Assembly (NCBI RefSeq): GCF_041296385.1
Contig: NW_027184065.1
Span: 682,001 to 746,000, forward strand
Length of the DNA stretch: 64,000 nt
Reading direction: 5' to 3'
Origin: Aphelocoma coerulescens
Lineage: Eukaryota > Chordata > Aves > Passeriformes > Corvidae
The notes under the pieces were generated by a model that searched no databases, was not told the DNA's origin, and saw only the letters and a list, made by a program, of their open reading frames with translations. Positions 9,195-20,780 of this stretch are shown piece by piece (the stretch's first letter is position 1; each line of letters opens with the position of its first letter). A program made the translations under genes and the position numbers.

Positions 9195-9989
9195 AGTAGA
9201 CATGAACTCAAGTCTCTCATAGAAACATCAGGCTTTTTCCTTAAGCCAAGTGCTGGGAGGGGAATTTCTTCTGCAAAACTACTGTGCTTCTGCTGCTTGT
9301 TCCATTTTAGAAAGTTTCCTCCTTTGGCCCTGCCTTGATTGAATAGTCCTTTTTCTTCTAACTAGAAGCTCCAGGTTTTCTTCTTACAAGTTGTCTTTGT
9401 TTTCTTTGTCCACAGACAGGAGTCCCTGCTCTCCCAGAGCCCTGTTGATCATCAGAACCTGCTTGTGGCTGAGGATGCAGATGGCCACGAAAGGCCTAGA
9501 AGTAAAATCGGCAGCAAGGTCGTGTGCAAGAAGATTTTCCCAGAGAAAAGCATCCTAGGAGCAGCAAGTGTCCTGGAGGTGCCAGTTGCCAGTATATGAC
9601 TCCTAGGATGCTGTGGCGCTGCCAAAGGTGAAGAGGCTCAGAGAGCTGCCAGACATGATCCTCCAGCTGGAAAGGCAGATGTTTGGAGCTCCAGGGAATT
9701 CCCTGACGTCAGCAGTGGAGGAGCAGGATGAGGAAGATGTCCATGCTTGGGCTACTTGTGGCAAGAGTGTCCAAGGCTCCCAGTGCCTCCGTGAGAGCGG
9801 CAGGACTGGAGACGGAGGAAGGCCTTTGGACAGGTGCAAGGTAAGAATGATGCATGGTCCCCAGTTGTGGTGAGTACAGAAACATTTCTTCGAAGCATCT
9901 CTAGCTTTTGAAATAGTTTGACATTCCGGTTTGAATTGCGTGAGCCTGGAAAGCCAGTAGTCTAAATGTTCAGATGTCTGCTATCCAAT
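9195..9989 (+). repeat. Unit 10, S type Sb
   Basis: Exon block 9416-9840 (425 nt). Has CAGATGTTTGGAGC (Phe codon in the RELPD frame, against Leu in unit 8) and a type II intron. First member of the 1,995-bp dimer series. Confidence 0.92.
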
Positions 9990-11189
9990 AGTAGACATGA
10001 ACTCAAGTCTCTCATAGAAACATCATGCTTTTTCCTTAAGCCAAGTGCTGGGAGGGGAATTTCTTCTGCAAATCTACTGTGCTTCTGCTGCTTGTTCCAT
10101 TTTAGAAAGTTTCCTCCCTTGGCCCTGCCTTGATTGAATAGTCCTTTCTCTTCTAACTAGAAGCTCCAGGTTTTAATCTTACAAGTTGTCTTTGTTTTCT
10201 TTGTCCACAGACAGGAGTCCCTGCTCTCCCAGAGCCATGTCGATCATCAGAAGCTGCTTGTGGCTGCGGATGCAGATGGCCACAAAAGGCCTAGAAGTAA
10301 AATCTGGAGCAAGGTCGTGTGCAAGATTTTCCCAGAGAAAAGCATCCTAGGAGCAGCAAGTGTACTGGAGGTGCCAGTTGCCAGTATATGACTCCAAGGA
10401 TGCTGTGGCGCAGCCAAAGGTGAAGAGGCTCAGAGAGCTGCCAGACACGATCCTCGAGCAGCAAAGGCAGGTGTTTGCAGCTCCAGGGAATTCCCTGCCG
10501 TCAGCAGTGGAGGAGCAGGATGAGGAAGATCTCGACGCTTGGGCTACTTGTGGCAAGAGTGTCCAAGGCTCCCAGTGCCTCCGTGGGAGCTGCAGGACTG
10601 GAGGCGGAGGAAGGCCTTTGGGCAGGACTGGCTGCTCCCTCAGAGCCGCGGCTCTCAGCAGAACCGTCTCATTGCTGAGGATGCACCTGTCCCGGAAGAG
10701 CATTGCAGAGGAGTAGGAGTCCAGCTCATTGCAGTAAGGGAATGGCTGAGGGATGTTTCCCAGGAGCAACTTTGCTGGAGGTGCCAGTTCCAGTCCGTGA
10801 CTTGCAGGATGCTGCAGCACTGCCATAGGAGAAGGCGTTTGGCATGATGCTAGAGAAGATCCTCGAGCAGCAAATGCAAGTGTTTGCAGCTCCAGGGAAT
10901 TCCTAGATGTCAGCAGTGGAAGATCAGGATGAGGAATATCTCCAGGCTTGGGCTACTTGTGGCAAGAGCCTCCATCCCTGCCCGAGCTTGGGTGAGAGTT
11001 GCCAGAGCGCAGACGGAGGAAGGCCTTTGGACAGGTGCAAGGTAAGAATGATGCATGGTCGGCAGTCGTGGTGTAAACAGAAACATTTCTTGCAATCATC
11101 CCTACTGTTAGAGTAGTTTCACTTTCCGGTTTGAATAGCGTGAGCCTGGAAAGCCAATAGTCTAAATGTTCAGATGTCTGGTACCCAAT
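9990..11189 (+). repeat. Unit 11, L type LD
   Basis: Exon block 10211-11041 (831 nt). LD marks: a 3-nt deletion (GTGCAAGATTTTCCC in place of GTGCAAGAAGATTTTCCC), GTGTACTGGAGG, ACTCCAAGGATG and CCCTGCCGTCAG, which breaks the CRE palindrome. Private CTGTCCCGGAAG. Confidence 0.92.
10360..10716 (+). pseudogene. LD-type open stretch, 118 codons, in an L block
   Basis: Equivalent of the LE stretch, but opened by a different change (GACTCCAAGG, Lys codon in place of TAG). It reads QLPVYDSKDAVAQPK, then RELPDTILEQQRQVFAAPGN, and ends at the same TAG. Two independent changes restoring the same codon could mean relaxed stop positions or an ancestral sense codon that mutated in other subfamilies. It lacks an ATG start and does not reach the donor. 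Confidence 0.4.
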
Positions 11190-11984
11190 AGTAGACATGA
11201 ACTCATGTCTCTCATAGAAACATCAGGCTTTTTCCTTAAGCCAAGTGCTGGGAGGGGAATTTCTTCTGCAAAACTACTGTGCTTCTGCTGCTTGTTCCAT
11301 TTTAGAAAGTTTCCTCCTTTGGCCCTGCCTTGATTGAATAGTCCTTTTTCTTCTAACTAGAAGCTCCAGGTTTTCTTCTTACAAGTTGTCTTTGTTTTCT
11401 TTGTCCACAGACAGGAGTCCCTGCTTTCCCAGAGCCCTGTTGATCATCAGAACCTGCTTGTGGCTGAGGATGCAGATGGCCACGAAAGGCCTAGAAGTAA
11501 AATCGGCAGCAATGTCGTGTGCAAGAAGATTTTCCCAGAGAAAAGCATCCTAGGAGCAGCAAGTGTCCTGGAGGTGCCAGTTGCCAGTATATGACTCCTA
11601 GGATGCTGTGGCGCTGCCAAAGGTGAAGAGGCTCAGAGAGCTGCCAGACATGATCCTCCAGCTGGAAAGGCAGATGTTTGGAGCTCCAGGGAATTCCCTG
11701 ACGTCAGCAGTGGAGGAGCAGGATGAGGAAGATGTCCATGCTTGGGCTACTTGTGGCAAGAGTGTCCAAGGCTCCCAGTGCCTCCGTGAGAGCGGCAGGA
11801 CTGGAGACGGAGGAAGGCCTTTGGACAGGTGCAAGGTAAGAATGATGCATGGTCCCCAGTTGTGGTGAGTACAGAAACATTTCTTCGAAGCATCTCTAGC
11901 TTTTGAAATAGTTTGACATTCCGGTTTGAATTGCGTGAGCCTGGAAAGCCAGTAGTCTAAATGTTCAGATGTCTGCTATCCAAT
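11190..11984 (+). repeat. Unit 12, S type Sb
   Basis: Exon block 11411-11835 (425 nt). Nearly identical to unit 10; private CTGCTTTCCCAG at the 5' end of the exon. Confidence 0.92.
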
Positions 11985-13184
11985 AGTAGACATGAACTCA
12001 AGTCTCTCATAGAAACATCATGCTTTTTCCTTAAGCCAAGTGCTGGGAGGGGAATTTCTTCTGCAAAAGTACTGTGCTTCTGCTGCTTGTTCCATTTTAG
12101 AAAGTTTCCTCCCTTGGCCCTGCCTTGATTGAATAGTCCTTTCTCTTCTAACTAGAAGCTCCAGGTTTTAATCTTACAAGTTGTCTTTGTTTTCTTTGTC
12201 CACAGACAGGAGTCCCTGCTCTCCCAGAGCCATGTCGATCATCAGAAGCTGCTTGTGGCTGCGGATGCAGATGGCCACAAAAGGCCTAGAAGTAAAATCT
12301 GGAGCAAGGTCGTGTGCAAGATTTTCCCAGAGAAAAGCATCCTAGGAGCAGCAAGTGTACTGGAGGTGCCAGTTGCCAGTATATGACTCCAAGGATGCTG
12401 TGGCGCAGCCAAAGGTGAAGAGGCTCAGAGAGCTGCCAGACACGATCCTCGAGCAGCAAAGGCAGGTGTTTGCAGCTCCAGGGAATTCCCTGCCGTCAGC
12501 AGTGGAGGAGCAGGATGAGGAAGATCTCGACGCTTGGGCTACTTGTGGCAAGAGTGTCCAAGGCTCCCAGTGCCTCCGTGGGAGCTGCGGGACTGGAGGC
12601 GGAGGAAGGCCTTTGGGCAGGACTGGCTGCTCCCTCAGAGCCGCGGCTCTCAGCAGAACCGTCTCATTGCTGAGGATGCACCTGTCCAGGAAGAGCATTG
12701 CAGAGGAGTAGGAGTCCAGCTCATTGCAGTAAGGGAATGGCTGAGGGATGTTTCCCAGGAGCAACTTTGCTGGAGGTGCCAGTTCCAGTCCGTGACTTGC
12801 AGGATGCTGCAGCACTGCCATAGGAGAAGGGGTTTGGCATGATGCTAGAGAAGATCCTCGAGCAGCAAATGCAAGTGTTTGCAGCTCCAGGGAATTCCTA
12901 GATGTCAGCAGTGGAAGATCAGGATGAGGAATATCTCCAGGCTTGGGCTACTTGTGGCAAGAGCCTCCATCCCTGCCCGAGCTTGGGTGAGAGTTGCCAG
13001 AGCGCAGACGGAGGAAGGCCTTTGGACAGGTGCAAGGTAAGAATGATGCATGGTCGGCAGTCGTGGTGTAAACAGAAACATTTCTTGCAATCATCCCTAC
13101 TGTTAGAGTAGTTTCACTTTCCGGTTTGAATAGCGTGAGCCTGGAAAGCCAATAGTCTAAATGTTCAGATGTCTGGTACCCAAT
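11985..13184 (+). repeat. Unit 13, L type LD
   Basis: Exon block 12206-13036 (831 nt). Copy of unit 11 with GAGCTGCGGGACTGG, the form that spreads to units 17, 19 and 20. Confidence 0.92.
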
Positions 13185-14387
13185 AGTAGACATGAACTCA
13201 TGTCTCTCATAGAAACATCAGGCTTTTTCCTTAAGCCAAGTGCTGGGAGGGGAATTTCTTCTGCAAAACTACTGTGCTTCTGCTGCTTGTTCCATTTTAG
13301 AAAGTTTCCTCCTTTGGCCCTGCCTTGATTGAATAGTCCTTTTTCTTCTAACTAGAAGCTCCAGGTTTTCTTCTTACAAGTTGTCTTTGTTTTCTTTGTC
13401 CACAGACAGGAGTCCCTGCTCTCCCAGAGCCCTGTTGATCATCAGAACCTGCTTGTGGCCGTGGATGCAGATGGCCACGAAAGGCCTAGAAGTAAAATCT
13501 GCAGCAAGGTTGTGTGCAAGAAGATTTTCCCAGAGAAAAGCATCCTAGGAGCAGCAAGTGTCCTGGAGGTGCCAGTTGCCAGTATATGACTCCTAGGATG
13601 CTGTGGCGCTGCCAAAGGCAAAGAGGCTCAGAGATCTGCCAGACACGATCCTCCAGCAGGAAAGGCAGATGTTGGGAGCACCAGGGAATTCCCTGACGTC
13701 AGCAGTGGAGGAGCAGGATGAGGAAGATGTCCACGCTTGGGCTACTTGTGGCAAGAGTGTCCAAGGCTCCCAGTGCCTCCGTGGGAGCTGCAGGACTGGT
13801 GACAGAGGGCAACCATTGGGCAGGACTGGCTGCTCCCTCAGAGCTGTGGCTCTCAGCAGAACCGTCTCATTGCTGAGGATGCACCTGTGCAGGAAGAGCA
13901 TTGCAGAGGAGTAGGAGTCCAGCTCATTGCAGTAAGGGAATGGCTGAGGGATGTTTCCCAGGAGCAACTTTGCTGGAGGTGCCAGTTCCAGTCCGTGGCT
14001 CGCAGGATGCTGCAGCGCTGCCATAGGAGAAGGGGTTTTGCATGGTGCTAGAGAAGATCCTCGAGCAGCAAAGGCAGGTGTTTGCAGCTCCAGGGAATAC
14101 CCTGACGTCAGCAGTGGAGTAGCAGGATGAGGAAGATGTCCACGCTTGGGCTACTTGTGGCAAGAGCCTCCATCCCTGCCCTTGCCTGGGTGAGAGTTGC
14201 CGGAGCGCAGATGGAGGAAGGCCTTTGGACAGGTGCAAGGTAAGAATGATGCATGGTCGGCAGTCGTGGTGTAAACAGAAACATTTCTTGCAATCATCCT
14301 TACTGTTAGAGTAGTTTCACTTTCCGGTTTGAATAGCGTGAGCCTGGAAAGCCAATAGTCTAAATGTTCAGATGTCTGGTACCCAGT
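13185..14387 (+). repeat. Unit 14, L type LC, 5' hybrid
   Basis: Exon block 13406-14239 (834 nt). From GAGATCTGCCAG onward it is LC. Its first 140 nt or so are not (GTGGCCGTGGATGC, ATCTGCAGCAAGG, AAGATTTTCCCAGAG), so a crossover or conversion boundary lies within module 1. Offset by 7,596 bp from unit 21. Confidence 0.9.
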
Positions 14388-15590
14388 AGTAGACATGAAC
14401 TCAAGTCTCTCATAGAAACATGAGGTTTTTTCCTTAAGCCAAGTGCTGGGAAGGGAATTTCTTCTGCAAAACTACTGTGCTTCTGCTGCTTGTTCCATTT
14501 TAGAAAGTTTCCTCCCTTGGCCCTGCCTTGATTGAATAGTCCTTTGTCTTCTATCTAGAAGCTCCAGGTTTTCTTCTTACAAGTTGTCTTTGTTTTCTTT
14601 GTCCACAGACAGGAGTCCCTGTTTTCCCAGAGCCATGTCGATCATCAGAAGCTGCTTGTGGCTGCGGATGCAGATGGCCACGAAAGGCCTAGAAGTAAAA
14701 ACTGGAGCAATGTCGTGTCCAAGAAGATTTTCCCAGAGAAAAGCATCCTAGGAGCAGCAAGTGTCCTGTAGCTGCCAGTTTCCAGTATATGACTCTCAGG
14801 ATGCTGTGGCGCTGCCAAAGGCGAAGAGGCTCAGAGAGCTGCCAGACACGATCCTCGAGCAGGAAAGGCAGATTTTAGGAGCTCCAGGGAATTCCCTGAT
14901 GTCAGCAGTGGAGGAGCAGGATGAGGAAGATCTCGACGCTTGGGCTACTTGTGGCAAGAGTGTCCAAGGCTCCCAGTGCCTCCGTGAGAGCTGCAGGAGT
15001 GGAGTCAGAGGAAGTCCTTTGGACAGGACTCGCTGCTCCCTCAGAGCCATGGCTCTCAGCAGAACCGTCTCATTGCTGAGGATGCACCTGTCCAGGAAGA
15101 GCCTTGCAAAGGAGTAGGAGTCCAGCTCATTGCAGTAAGGGAATGGCTGAGGGATGTTTCCCAGGAGCAACTATGCTGAAGGTGCCAGTTCCAGTCCATG
15201 GCTCGCAGGATGCTGCAGCACTGCCATAGGAGAAGGGGTTTGGCATGGTGCTAGAGAAGGTCCTCGAGCCGCAAAGGCAGGTGTTTGCAGCTCCAGGGAA
15301 TTCCTAGATGTCAGCAGTGGAAGATCAGGATGAGGAATATCTCCAGGCTTGGGCTACTTGTGGCAAGAGCCTCCATCCCTGCCCGAGCTTGGGTGAGAGT
15401 TGCCAGAGCGCAGACGGAGGAAGGCCTTTGGACAGGTGCAAGGTAAGAATGATGCATGGTCGGCAGTTGTGGTGTAAACAGAAACATTTCTTGCAATCAT
15501 CCCTACTGTTAGAGTAGTTTCACTTTCCGGTTTGAATAGCGTGAGCCTGGAAAGCCAATAGTCTAAATGTTCAGATGTCTGGTACCCAAT
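14388..15590 (+). repeat. Unit 15, L type LE
   Basis: Exon block 14609-15442 (834 nt). LE marks: CCCTGTTTTCCCAG, CCTGTAGCTGCCAG, ACTCTCAGG, AGGAGTGGAGTCAGAGG. Module 2 is the AATTCCTAGATGTCAG form and contains a private CGAGCCGCAAAGG. Confidence 0.92.
14761..15117 (+). pseudogene. LE-type open stretch, 118 codons, in an L block
   Basis: In LE and LB units the TAG found elsewhere (ACTCCTAGG) is ACTCTCAGG, so the second frame stays open from the conserved CTG at 14761 to the TAG of GGAGTAGGAG. It contains QFPVYDSQDAVALPKAKRL, RELPDTILEQERQ and QDEEDLDAWATCGKS, and shows what may be the ancestral continuous reading. There is no ATG at its start, its frame differs from the open frame at the exon's 5' end, and it does not reach the donor. 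No domain recognised. Confidence 0.4.
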
Positions 15591-16385
15591 AGTAGACATG
15601 AACTCAAGTCTCTCATAGAAACATCAGGCTTTTTCCTTAAGCCAAGTGCTGGGAGGGGAATTTCTTCTGCAAAACTGCTCTGCTTCTGCTGCTTGTTCCA
15701 TTTTAGAAAGTTTCCTGCTTTGGCCCTGCCTTGATTGAATAGTCCTTTGTCTTCTAACTAGAAGCTCCAGGTTTTCTTCTTACAAGTTGTCTTTGTTTTC
15801 TTTGTCCACAGACAGGAGTCCCTGCTCTCCCAGAGCCCTGTTGATCATCAGAACCTGCTTGTGGCTGAGGATGCAGATGGCCACGAAAGGCCTAGAAGTA
15901 AAATCGGCAGCAAGGTCGTATGCAAGAAGATTTTCCCAGAGAAAAGCATCCTAGGAGCAGCAAGTGTCCTGGAGGTGCCAGTTGCCAGTATATGACTCCT
16001 AGGATGCTGTGGCGCTGCCAAAGATGAAGAGGCTCAGAGAGCTGCCAGACATGATCCTCTAGCTGGAAAGGCAGATGTTTGGAGCTCCAGGGAATTCCCT
16101 GACGTCAGCAGTGGAGGAGCAGGATGAGGAAGATGTCCATGCTTGGGCTACTTGTGGCAAGAGTGTCCAAGGCTCCCAGTGCCTCCGTGAGAGCGGCAGG
16201 ACTGGAGACGGAGGAAGGCCTTTGGACAGGTGCAAGGTAAGAATGATGCATGGTCCCCAGTTGTGGTGAGTACAGAAACATTTCTTCGAAGCATCTCTAG
16301 CTTTTGAAATAGTTTGACATTCCGGTTTGAATTGCGTGAGCCTGGAAAGCCAGTAGTCTAAATGTTCAGATGTCTGCTATCCAAT
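15591..16385 (+). repeat. Unit 16, S type Sb
   Basis: Exon block 15812-16236 (425 nt). Private ATCCTCTAGCTGG puts a stop in the RELPD frame, and AAAGATGAAGAGG resembles Sa/LG. Type II intron. Confidence 0.92.
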
Positions 16386-17585
16386 AGTAGACATGAACTC
16401 AAGTCTCTCATAGAAACATCAGGCTTTTTCCTTAAGCCAAATGCTGGGAGGGGAATTTCTTCTGCAAATCTACTGTGCTTCTGCTGCTTGTTCCATTTTA
16501 GAAAGTTTCCTCCCTTGGCCCTGCCTTGATTGAATAGTCCTTTCTCTTCTAACTAGAAGCTCCAGGTTTTAATCTTACAAGTTGTCTTTGTTTTCTTTGT
16601 CCACAGACAGGAGTCCCTGCTCTCCCAGAGCCCTGTTGATCATCAGAAGCTGCTTGTGGCTGCGGATGCAGATGGCCACAAAAGGCCTAGAAGTAAAATC
16701 TGGAGCAAGGTCGTGTGCAAGATTTTCCCAGAGAAAAGCATCCTAGGAGCAGCAAGTGTACTGGAGGTGCCAGTTGCCAGTATATGACTCCAAGGATGCT
16801 GTGGCGCAGCCAAAGGTGAAGAGGCTCAGAGAGCTGCCAGACACGATCCTCGAGCAGCAAAGGCAGGTGTTTGCAGCTCCAGGGAATTCCCTGCCGTCAG
16901 CAGTGGAGGAGCAGGATGAGGAAGATGTCCATGCTTGGGCTACTTGTGGCAAGAGTGTCCAAGGCTCCCAGTGCCTCCGTGGGAGCTGCGGGACTGGAGG
17001 CGGAGGAAGGCCTTTGGGCAGGACTGGCTGCTCCCTCAGAGCCGCGGCTCTCAGCAGAACCGTCTCATTGCTGAGGATGCACCTGTCCAGGAAGAGCATT
17101 GCAGAGGAGTAGGAGTCCAGCTCATTGCAGTAAGGGAATGGCTGAGGGATGTTTCCCAGGAGCAACTTTGCTGGAGGTGCCAGTTCCAGTCCGTGACTTG
17201 CAGGATGCTGCAGCACTGCCATAGGAGAAGGCGTTTGGCATGATGCTAGAGAAGATCCTCGAGCAGCAAATGCAAGTGTTTGCAGCTCCAGGGAATTCCT
17301 AGATGTCAGCAGTGGAAGATCAGGATGAGGAATATCTCCAGGCTTGGGCTACTTGTGGCAAGAGCCTCCATCCCTGCCCGAGCTTGGGTGAGAGTTGCCA
17401 GAGCGCAGACGGAGGAAGGCCTTTGGACAGGTGCAAGGTAAGAATGATGGATGGTCGGCAGTCGTGGTGTAAACAGAAACATTTCTTGCAATCATCCTTA
17501 CTGTTAGAGTAGTTTCACTTTCCGGTTTGAATAGCGTGAGCCTGGAAAGCCAATAGTCTAAATGTTCAGATGTCTGGTACCCAAT
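16386..17585 (+). repeat. Unit 17, L type LD
   Basis: Exon block 16607-17437 (831 nt, with the 3-nt deletion). Unlike other LD copies it has GAGCCCTGTTGATC near its start and GAAGATGTCCATGC, a patch from an Sb-like donor. Lacks TGCATG (GATGGATGG). Confidence 0.92.
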
Positions 17586-18380
17586 AGTAGACATGAACTC
17601 ATGTCTCTCATAGAAACATCAGGCTTTTTCCTTAAGCCAAGTGCTGGGAGGGGAATTTCTTCTGCAAAACTACTGTGCTTCTGCTGCTTGTTCCATTTTA
17701 GAAAGTTTCCTCCTTTGGCCCTGCCTTGATTGAATAGTCCTTTTTCTTCTAACTAGAAGCTCCAGGTTTTCTTCTTACAAGTTGTCTTTGTTTTCTTTGT
17801 CCACAGACAGGAGTCCCTGCTCTCCCAGAGCCCTGTTGATCATCAGAACCTGCTTGTGGCTGAGGATGCAGATGGCCACGAAAGGCCTAGAAGTAAAATC
17901 GGCAGCAAGGTCGTGTGCAAGAAGATTTTCCCAGAGAAAAGCATCCTAGGAGCAGCAAGTGTCCTGGAGGTGCCAGTTGCCAGTATATGACTCCTAGGAT
18001 GCTCTGGCGCTGCCAAAGGTGAAGAGGCTCAGAGAGCTGCCAGACATGATCCTCCAGCTGGAAAGGCAGATGTTTGGAGCTCCAGGGAATTCCCTGACGT
18101 CAGCAGTGGAGGAGCAGGATGAGGAAGATGTCCATGCTTGGGCTACTTGTGGCAAGAGTGTCCAAGGCTCCCAGTGCCTCCGTGAGAGCGGCAGGACTGG
18201 AGACGGAGGAAGGCCTTTGGACAGGTGCAAGGTAAGAATGATGCATGGTCCCCAGTTGTGGTGAGTACAGAAACATTTCTTCGAAGCATCTCTAGCTTTT
18301 GAAATAGTTTGACATTCCGGTTTGAATTGCGTGAGCCTGGAAAGCCAGTAGTCTAAATGTTCAGATGTCTGCTATCCAAT
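17586..18380 (+). repeat. Unit 18, S type Sb
   Basis: Exon block 17807-18231 (425 nt). Private GATGCTCTGGCGC for GATGCTGTGGCGC. Type II intron. Confidence 0.92.
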
Positions 18381-19580
18381 AGTAGACATGAACTCAAGTC
18401 TCTCATAGAAACATCATGCTTTTTCCTTAAGCCAAGTGCTGGGAGGGGAATTTCTTCTGCAAAAGTACTGTGCTTCTGCTGCTTGTTCCATTTTAGAAAG
18501 TTTCCTCCCTTGGCCCTGCCTTGATTGAATAGTCCTTTCTCTTCTAACTAGAAGCTCCAGGTTTTAATCTTACAAGTTGTCTTTGTTTTCTTTGTCCACA
18601 GACAGGAGTCCCTGCTCTCCCAGAGCCATGTCGATCATCAGAAGCTGCTTGTGGCTGCGGATGCAGATGGCCACAAAAGGCCTAGAAGTAAAATCTGGAG
18701 CAAGGTCGTGTGCAAGATTTTCCCAGAGAAAAGCATCCTAGGAGCAGCAAGTGTACTGGAGGTGCCAGTTGCCAGTATATGACTCCAAGGATGCTGTGGC
18801 GCAGCCAAAGGTGAAGAGGCTCAGAGAGCTGCCAGACACGATCCTCGAGCAGCAAAGGCAGGTGTTTGCAGCTCCAGGGAATTCCCTGCCGTCAGCAGTG
18901 GAGGAGCAGGATGAGGAAGATCTCGACGCTTGGGCTACTTGTGGCAAGAGTGTCCAAGGCTCCCAGTGCCTCCGTGGGAGCTGCGGGACTGGAGGCGGAG
19001 GAAGGCCTTTGGGCAGGACTGGCTGCTCCCTCAGAGCCGCGGCTCTCAGCAGAACCGTCTCATTGCTGAGGATGCACCTGTCCAGGAAGAGCATTGCAGA
19101 GGAGTAGGAGTCCAGCTCATTGCAGTAAGGGAATGGCTGAGGGATGTTTCCCAGGAGCAACTTTGCTGGAGGTGCCAGTTCCAGTCCATGGCTCGCAGGA
19201 TGCTGCAGCACTGCCATAGGAGAAGGCGTTTGGCATGATGCTAGAGAAGATCCTCGAGCAGCAAATGCAAGTGTTTGCAGCTCCAGGGAATTCCTAGATG
19301 TCAGCAGTGGAAGATCAGGATGAGGAATATCTCCAGGCTTGGGCTACTTGTGGCAAGAGCCTCCATCCCTGCCCGAGCTTGGGTGAGAGTTGCCAGAGCG
19401 CAGACGGAGGAAGGCCTTTGGACAGGTGCAAGGTAAGAATGATGCATGGTCGGCAGTCGTGGTGTAAACAGAAACATTTCTTGCAATCATCCTTACTGTT
19501 AGAGTAGTTTCACTTTCCGGTTTGAATAGCGTGAGCCTGGAAAGCCAATAGTCTAAATGTTCAGATGTCTGCTATCCAAT
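18381..19580 (+). repeat. Unit 19, L type LD with hybrid intron
   Basis: Exon block 18602-19432 (831 nt). Its downstream intron starts as type I (GGTCGGCAG, CCAATAGTC) and changes to type II (GCTATCCA) between about 19547 and 19571. The expected Sb unit is missing after it. Confidence 0.92.
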
Positions 19581-20780
19581 AGTAGACATGAACTCAAGTC
19601 TCTCATAGAAACATCATGCTTTTTCCTTAAGCCAAGTGCTGGGAGGGGAATTTCTTCTGCAAAAGTACTGTGCTTCTGCTGCTTGTTCCATTTTAGAAAG
19701 TTTCCTCCCTTGGCCCTGCCTTGATTGAATAGTCCTTTCTCTTCTAACTAGAAGCTCCAGGTTTTAATCTTACAAGTTGTCTTTGTTTTCTTTGTCCACA
19801 GACAGGAGTCCCTGCTCTCCCAGAGCCATGTCGATCATCAGAAGCTGCTTGTGGCTGCGGATGCAGATGGCCACAAAAGGCCTAGAAGTAAAATCTGGAG
19901 CAAGGTCGTGTGCAAGATTTTCCCAGAGAAAAGCATCCTAGGAGCAGCAAGTGTACTGGAGGTGCCAGTTGCCAGTATATGACTCCAAGGATGCTGTGGC
20001 GCAGCCAAAGGTGAAGAGGCTCAGAGAGCTGCCAGACACGATCCTCGAGCAGCAAAGGCAGGTGTTTGCAGCTCCAGGGAATTCCCTGCCGTCAGCAGTG
20101 GAGGAGCAGGATGAGGAAGATCTCGACGCTTGGGCTACTTGTGGCAAGAGTGTCCAAGGCTCCCAGTGCCTCCGTGGGAGCTGCGGGACTGGAGGCGGAG
20201 GAAGGCCTTTGGGCAGGACTGGCTGCTCCCTCAGAGCCGCGGCTCTCAGCAGAACCGTCTCATTGCTGAGGATGCACCTGTCCAGGAAGAGCATTGCAGA
20301 GGAGTAGGAGTCCAGCTCATTGCAGTAAGGGAATGGCTGAGGGATGTTTCCCAGGAGCAACTTTGCTGGAGGTGCCAGTTCCAGTCCGTGACTTGCAGGA
20401 TGCTGCAGCACTGCCATAGGAGAAGGCGTTTGGCATGATGCTAGAGAAGATCCTCGAGCAGCAAATGCAAGTGTTTGCAGCTCCAGGGAATTCCTAGATG
20501 TCAGCAGTGGAAGATCAGGATGAGGAATATCTCCAGGCTTGGGCTGCTTGTGGCAAGAGCCTCCATCCCTGCCCGAGCTTGGGTGAGAGTTGCCAGAGCG
20601 CAGACGGAGGAAGGCCTTTGGACAGGTGCAAGGTAAGAATGATGCATGGTCGGCAGTCGTGGTGTAAACAGAAACATTTCTTGCAATCATCCCTACTGTT
20701 AGAGTAGTTTCACTTTCCGGTTTGAATAGCGTGAGCCTGGAAAGCCAATAGTCTAAGTTTTCAGATGTCTGGTACCCAAT
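19581..20780 (+). repeat. Unit 20, L type LD
   Basis: Exon block 19802-20632 (831 nt). Private G at 20546 (GGGCTGCTTG) removes a stop on the opposite strand. Private CTAAGTTTTCAG near 20755 in the intron. Confidence 0.92.

Larger units (their letters stand above)
9195..13184 (+). repeat. Two tandem S-L dimers (Sb+LD), 1,995 bp each
   Basis: Units 10-11 and 12-13. Each dimer is an Sb unit of 795 bp plus an LD unit of 1,200 bp; equivalent positions are 1,995 bp apart (9603/11598, 10347/12342, 10907/12902). The same dimer returns at 15591-19580, so it was amplified as a pair. Confidence 0.9.
15591..20780 (+). repeat. Sb+LD dimers, second cluster, ending in an LD-LD pair
   Basis: Units 16-17 and 18-19 are Sb+LD dimers with 1,995-bp spacing (16743/18738). 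Unit 20 is a further LD unit only 1,200 bp downstream, with no Sb unit before it. The intron between units 19 and 20 is a hybrid, which accounts for the missing Sb unit. Confidence 0.88.
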
